Source of the DNA: Armatimonadota bacterium
GTDB lineage: Bacteria > Armatimonadota > Zipacnadia > Zipacnadales > FEN-943
Direction of reading: 5' to 3'
DNA: 12,213 nt
Assembly: GCA_029777735.1 (NCBI GenBank)
Contig: JAKORR010000112.1
Coordinates: 1-12,213, forward strand
The notes under the pieces were generated by a model, which searched no databases, had not been told where the DNA came from, and was given only the letters and a program-made list of their open reading frames with translations. Shown here piece after piece: positions 8,307 to 12,213 of this stretch (positions within the stretch are counted from its first letter, which is position 1; every line of letters starts with the position of its first letter). A program made the translations under genes and the position numbers.

Positions 8307-8313
8307 AGGAGGG
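8307..8313 (+). promoter_or_regulatory. Ribosome binding site of the third large gene, preceded by a C-tract
   Basis: AGGAGGG lies six bases before ATG 8320. The bases just upstream (CTCCCCCCC, 8298-8306) include CTCC, which could pair with GGAG at 8308-8311 across a six-base loop. Folding might partly mask the site. Confidence 0.75.
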
Positions 8314-8319
8314 ATACTG

Positions 8320-11300
8320 ATGCTTTCGTTGCTGATGGCCTCAACGTTAATAGTCATACCAGCGCAGGAGGATGAAGTCGTGGGCAAGCGACCTTACGAG
8401 ATGGACTGGGCGGGAAGAACGCAAGACGAACATCCCCCGCTCTTCGACTTTGAGGACCTGAGCGGCTGGCGTGTGGAGACCGAGAACGCGCAGGCCACCT
8501 TCAAGCGGTCACGCGAGCAGCAGTTGTGGGGCCAGTACGTAGGCAAGTTAACCTACCGTGCCACCGACAAAAGGCCTGAGATTCGCCTGCGCCCGCCAGA
8601 GCCAATCAAGATCGACAAGTTCTTCGATGCTGTGACACTCTGGGCCTATGGCAACAACTGGGCCTGGGTACAAGACCCGAGCACGCCACAGATAGGCATC
8701 GCGGCAATTTTCCAAACGCCTGAAGGGCAAGAGTTCCGTGTGCCGGTGGCGCATGTCAACTGGAAGGAGTGGCACCTGTGCCACCGGCGACTCACGCCCG
8801 AGCAGATCGAGCTGGTCGCGGGCGGTGCTGCCTTCGCGGGCTTCGCTATCACCAATGGCACCAACACGGACGACCGTGTTATCTATATGGATGGCTTCGC
8901 GGTGTTCGAGGAGGAGTTCCCACCGCTGACCTTTGAGCCTCGCCCCGAGCGCGGCATCCCGATGCTCCCTGGGCAGACTGTGGGTACCAACACAGGGCCA
9001 GGGAAGCTACCCTTCCCGACACGGCTTGAAACGATTCTGCCCGACAACCTCACGCGTGATTTCGTCACGTCCGTCAAGCAGGTCGGTGACGAGTTCGTCT
9101 TCAGCTACGCCGGGGCCGACGGCAAGCTGATCTACCGGCTCAAGCCCGAGAGCGGAACGCTGGGCGACATCACAGCGTACTGGGAGGGGCGAGGTGAGCC
9201 GATCCGGCCGTGCGTGGATGGTGGCGTATACCTAGTGGGCGAGAGAGGCGCGGTGCCACCCGAGAAGGCCGAGGCTTTGGGCACTGCTCTCGACGGTGAC
9301 AGAGTGGTGTCGCGCTGGCGGATGACGGCGGGTGCTGCCTCGGCCGAGGTCACCTATACCTATCGCCTGTGGAACAAGTCCTTGGTGATCGACGTTGTGG
9401 CGCCGGGAGGGCAGGTGGCCGAGGTGCGCTTTGGCCGGGTTCTGGGGCTGCAAAGCCCGCGCCTGGTCACCAATCCGTACTACACCTACAGCAGCTCTCG
9501 GCCGGCGGTGGCTGTCTCCGGGCCGACTGACGCGCCGCTGTTCTTGACCGGGCACATCGACTGGTGCCTATCCAACGCGTCCACGCCCTGGGCCGACAAT
9601 GCTGTAACCGACGGTGAGGTGTGTTTCAACGGCGGCACTCGGTATATCGCCAAAACCGACGGTGTGCGCAATGACTGCTACGAACGCTTCTTTATCACCC
9701 TGTCGCCACGCTACGAGGAGATGCTGCCAACCATACCCAACCCGGTCTCGCCGTGGAAGCACATTACCGGTACGCGTGTTTGGCGCGCACACGGCGCGGG
9801 CAACCGCGAGAACGACATTGCTTTCTGGACCAAGGTCCACCGCTATGGCATGACTCAGGTGGTCGTCACAGACCACGAGACAATGTGGCGCGATGGGGGA
9901 GAAAGCTTCACCTTTCGCACCAAGGCGGCCCCCGGCAAGGGCGGCGACCAAGGCGCTTACGATTATGCCCGCGTCATGATCGACAAGCTGGGATTCGTAT
10001 ATGGTCCCTACAACAACTATACGGACTTGGCTCCGGTCAACGAGTATTGGCAGATTGATCGCGTGAGCCGCACCCCAGACAACCAGCTTCAGAGCGCCTG
10101 GGCTAGGTGCTACGCGCCCAAGCCTGCCCGTGCTGTCGAGTTCTGCGCCATGCTTGCCCCCAAGATCCAAGAAAAGTTTCACTTCAACACGGCTTATTGT
10201 GACGTCCACACGGCTGTGGCGCCGTGGCACCGGGTGGACTATGACCCGCGTGTGCCTGGCGCCGGTACCTTCGCCGCTGTGTTCTACGCCTACGGCGAGA
10301 TCATGCTGCACCAAAAGGCCGCCTGGAACGGTCCTGTCTACTCCGAAGGCAACAACCATTTCTCGTACTGCGGACTCACCGACGGCAACTACGGGCAGGA
10401 CCAGGGCTACAAGCCCGCCACCAGCCCTTGGCTTGTCGACTTTGACCTGCGCCGGATGCACGATCTGTGTTGCAACTTCGGCATGGGCAATCCGAGCATG
10501 TTCTACGGCCGTGAAAGCACCACCGGGCGCACTCGCCACGACATGGACAGCTATATTGATCGATTCCTGGCTGCGACTGTTGCCTTCGGCCATCCCGGCT
10601 TCCTGACCTTCGAGGGCGGGTTTCAAAATGCCTTGCGCAGCTACTACATGCTCCAGCAACTTCACAGCAGCTATTGTCTTGCCAGTGCAGACACCATTCG
10701 CTACGCAGACGCCTCGGGCAAGCTGTGGGATACCTCTGCAGCCGTAGCTTCGGGCCTTTACAAGCGCTCACAGGTCGTGACGCGCTACAGCAACGGGTGC
10801 GTGACCGTGGTCAACGGCAATCCGGAGGAGCGCATGAAGGTCGAGGTGGGCGGCCGCAAGCTAGACCTGCCGCCCAACGGTTACGCCGGCTGGACGGAGG
10901 ATGGAAGCATCGAAGTGATCAGCGCCGACCCCGAGGGCCAGCGCTGCGACTACGCGGCCACCCCGGCGTACTTGTATGTGGACGGGCGCGGCCGTTTTGT
11001 GCGCTTGGCCAAGGCCGCTGGCAACGGCATCGGCATCTGCCGTATCCTCGGCAAAGGGCACTACGAGATCATCCCCTACGACGGCGCTGAATGTGGCTTC
11101 GCCATCAAGGCCCGGAAGGCTGTGGCCTTGGACGAGGCTGGCAAGGAGCTTGGGCCCGCTGAGGTGCGGGAAGCGCGGGGCCTGACCTATGTGGTGCCCG
11201 TTGAGGGCGCTGTAAGCTACATCGTTGAGGGCGAAGAGGTAGTAGCAGCCCAGGGGCTGACCTGCGAGCGCGACAACGTCGTCGCGGGCGAGCGTGTGGT

Positions 11301-12213
11301 CGTGCGCGGTAAGACCGACCATGCCTTTCAAATCCCGGCCGACGCCAAGATCGGCGAACGTGTCTGGCGTCAGATCGAGGGTGCTTGGATCGACTTCACC
11401 GTCGTCCCCATGACCTATTCCGATGTGCGGCTCGAGGATAACACCCTGGTAGTGACGCTGCGGAGCAACTTTGCCAACCCGCGTGACATCACTGTATCGG
11501 CCGCGGGCAAGACTCAAACTGTGCAGGGGCTGCCAGGCAAGCCTGCCGAGGTCAGACTCGACTTGGGAGAGCCCACTGAGGAGACGGCTGAGCTGCTGGA
11601 GATAACCCTGCGCTCGGGCGAGTTCCGACAGACGCTAGAGCGCGGCATGAGGGTCGAGATGGGCTATCGCCCGGTCGCGTCCCTGCCGGAGAAGTGGCAG
11701 GCGGGCATGTGTCTGCGCGGAGAGAAGGAGTCCTATAGCATGGGCCAGACCCTTGCGCACGTCGTCATCGGCCGATCTACGTGTGGCGAAGTAACGAAAA
11801 ACGGTATCAAGATGCACCCGCCCTACGTCGGTGGAGTAGGTTATGCCTTCGCTGTGTACGACCCGATAGATCTGCCAGCGCGGCCTGCCGCGGTCTTCCG
11901 CGCGTCGGTGGGTAAGGCCGACGGGAGCGACCTGGGCGACGGCATCTTGTACAAGGTGGCCGTCGTGACGGAGGAGGGCAAGGAAAGCATCGTGGGCCAG
12001 ACACTAGTTCAGAAGCATGAGTGGCTGCCTATCGAGGGTGACCTGTCGGCCTTCGCGGGCCAGACCGTACGGATCAAGATCATCTCCGATGTGGGCGAAG
12101 CCGACAACTCGTCGGGTGACTGGGCCTGCTGGGCCGACATGCGCATCGAGGCACGCGACGCCACCCTCGAGCGCGTGCTGGAGGCCGAGGGTGAGGCCTA
12201 CCGTCGCGAGTCA
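8320..12213 (+). CDS. Large exported TIM-barrel glycosidase-like protein with NPCBM-like C-terminus (3' end outside window)
   Basis: An uninterrupted frame of 1298 codons runs from ATG 8320 to the right edge without a stop. The N-terminus (MLSLLMASTLIVIPAQ) is a short signal-like segment lacking the usual positive charge. A second well-spaced SD (AGGAGG, 8366-8371) precedes in-frame GTG 8380, which would give a form without it. Residues ~40-200 are a jelly-roll-like module (FDFEDLSGW at 42-50, YMDGFAVF at 189-196). A further beta-rich region runs to ~470. A TIM-barrel-like domain follows: GTRVWRAHGAG at 484-494, VVVTDHETMWRDGG at 514-527, FNTAYCDVHTAVAPW at 622-636 and GPVYSEGNNHF at 671-681. 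D628 and E676 are my candidates for nucleophile and acid/base, as in GH101/GH36-type barrels, but the family is not recognised with confidence. Residues ~1115-1284 look like an NPCBM-type binding domain (KNGIKMHPPY, VGKADGSDLGDG, GDWACWADMRIE). It is probably an exported glycoside hydrolase, co-transcribed with the upstream gene. Confidence 0.82.
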   Translation, partial: MLSLLMASTLIVIPAQEDEVVGKRPYEMDWAGRTQDEHPPLFDFEDLSGWRVETENAQATFKRSREQQLWGQYVGKLTYRATDKRPEIRLRPPEPIKIDKFFDAVTLWAYGNNWAWVQDPSTPQIGIAAIFQTPEGQEFRVPVAHVNWKEWHLCHRRLTPEQIELVAGGAAFAGFAITNGTNTDDRVIYMDGFAVFEEEFPPLTFEPRPERGIPMLPGQTVGTNTGPGKLPFPTRLETILPDNLTRDFVTSVKQVGDEFVFSYAGADGKLIYRLKPESGTLGDITAYWEGRGEPIRPCVDGGVYLVGERGAVPPEKAEALGTALDGDRVVSRWRMTAGAASAEVTYTYRLWNKSLVIDVVAPGGQVAEVRFGRVLGLQSPRLVTNPYYTYSSSRPAVAVSGPTDAPLFLTGHIDWCLSNASTPWADNAVTDGEVCFNGGTRYIAKTDGVRNDCYERFFITLSPRYEEMLPTIPNPVSPWKHITGTRVWRAHGAGNRENDIAFWTKVHRYGMTQVVVTDHETMWRDGGESFTFRTKAAPGKGGDQGAYDYARVMIDKLGFVYGPYNNYTDLAPVNEYWQIDRVSRTPDNQLQSAWARCYAPKPARAVEFCAMLAPKIQEKFHFNTAYCDVHTAVAPWHRVDYDPRVPGAGTFAAVFYAYGEIMLHQKAAWNGPVYSEGNNHFSYCGLTDGNYGQDQGYKPATSPWLVDFDLRRMHDLCCNFGMGNPSMFYGRESTTGRTRHDMDSYIDRFLAATVAFGHPGFLTFEGGFQNALRSYYMLQQLHSSYCLASADTIRYADASGKLWDTSAAVASGLYKRSQVVTRYSNGCVTVVNGNPEERMKVEVGGRKLDLPPNGYAGWTEDGSIEVISADPEGQRCDYAATPAYLYVDGRGRFVRLAKAAGNGIGICRILGKGHYEIIPYDGAECGFAIKARKAVALDEAGKELGPAEVREARGLTYVVPVEGAVSYIVEGEEVVAAQGLTCERDNVVAGERVVVRGKTDHAFQIPADAKIGERVWRQIEGAWIDFTVVPMTYSDVRLEDNTLVVTLRSNFANPRDITVSAAGKTQTVQGLPGKPAEVRLDLGEPTEETAELLEITLRSGEFRQTLERGMRVEMGYRPVASLPEKWQAGMCLRGEKESYSMGQTLAHVVIGRSTCGEVTKNGIKMHPPYVGGVGYAFAVYDPIDLPARPAAVFRASVGKADGSDLGDGILYKVAVVTEEGKESIVGQTLVQKHEWLPIEGDLSAFAGQTVRIKIISDVGEADNSSGDWACWADMRIEARDATLERVLEAEGEAYRRES

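Noticed and set aside
9568..10665. A 365-residue minus-strand frame
   Set aside because: It lies wholly antisense to the third large gene, whose frame is continuous with recognisable domains; the length is a by-product of GC-rich codon usage.
10861..11517. A 218-residue minus-strand frame
   Set aside because: Antisense to the third large gene, with no independent support.
1..12213. CRISPR arrays, tandem repeats or a phage-like defence cassette
   Set aside because: No regularly spaced direct repeats and no defence-related gene are seen.

Overview
The window is a GC-rich bacterial segment dominated by three very large genes for putatively secreted, multidomain carbohydrate-active proteins, next to a truncated transposase gene and a decayed gene remnant. 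The mix of LamG, TPR, parallel beta-helix and unusual TIM-barrel proteins is typical of Armatimonadota and of the Planctomycetota/Lentisphaerota/Hydrogenedentota-type polysaccharide degraders. Strong Shine-Dalgarno (SD) sequences in front of every large gene fit Armatimonadota slightly better than classical planctomycetes. No rRNA, tRNA or housekeeping marker is present, so the phylum is inference only.

Left part (1-929). The complement of 1-328 encodes the N-terminal ~109 residues of a transposase with a two-CxxC zinc ribbon, running off the left edge. Positions 329-548 hold no convincing gene. From about 549 to 916 on the + strand lies what looks like a wrecked gene. It has a signal-peptide-like stretch, a perfect SD followed by a 12-codon ORF, and then a beta-sandwich-like C-terminus broken by a stop and a frameshift. 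It ends 13 bp from the convergent end of the next gene.

Centre (930-4574, minus). One gene for a 1214-residue exported protein: signal peptide, LamG domain, TPR array, then a long right-handed parallel beta-helix resembling GH141-type glycosidases.

The divergent intergenic region (4575-5003) separates it from a two-gene plus-strand cluster. The first gene (5004-8288, GTG start) encodes a LamG domain followed by a GH42-like TIM barrel, a flavodoxin-like/trimerisation-type domain and an Ig-like tail. The second gene (8320-12213, open at the right edge) starts 31 bp downstream. It encodes a protein of at least 1298 residues with an N-terminal beta-sandwich, a central TIM-barrel domain with candidate acidic catalytic residues, and a C-terminal NPCBM-like carbohydrate-binding domain.

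Together the three large proteins look like an exported glycan-degradation locus: two binding-plus-hydrolase enzymes in a probable operon, with a beta-helix enzyme divergently transcribed. The substrate cannot be read from the sequence. The neighbouring transposase and gene wreckage suggest the left flank is a site of rearrangement.
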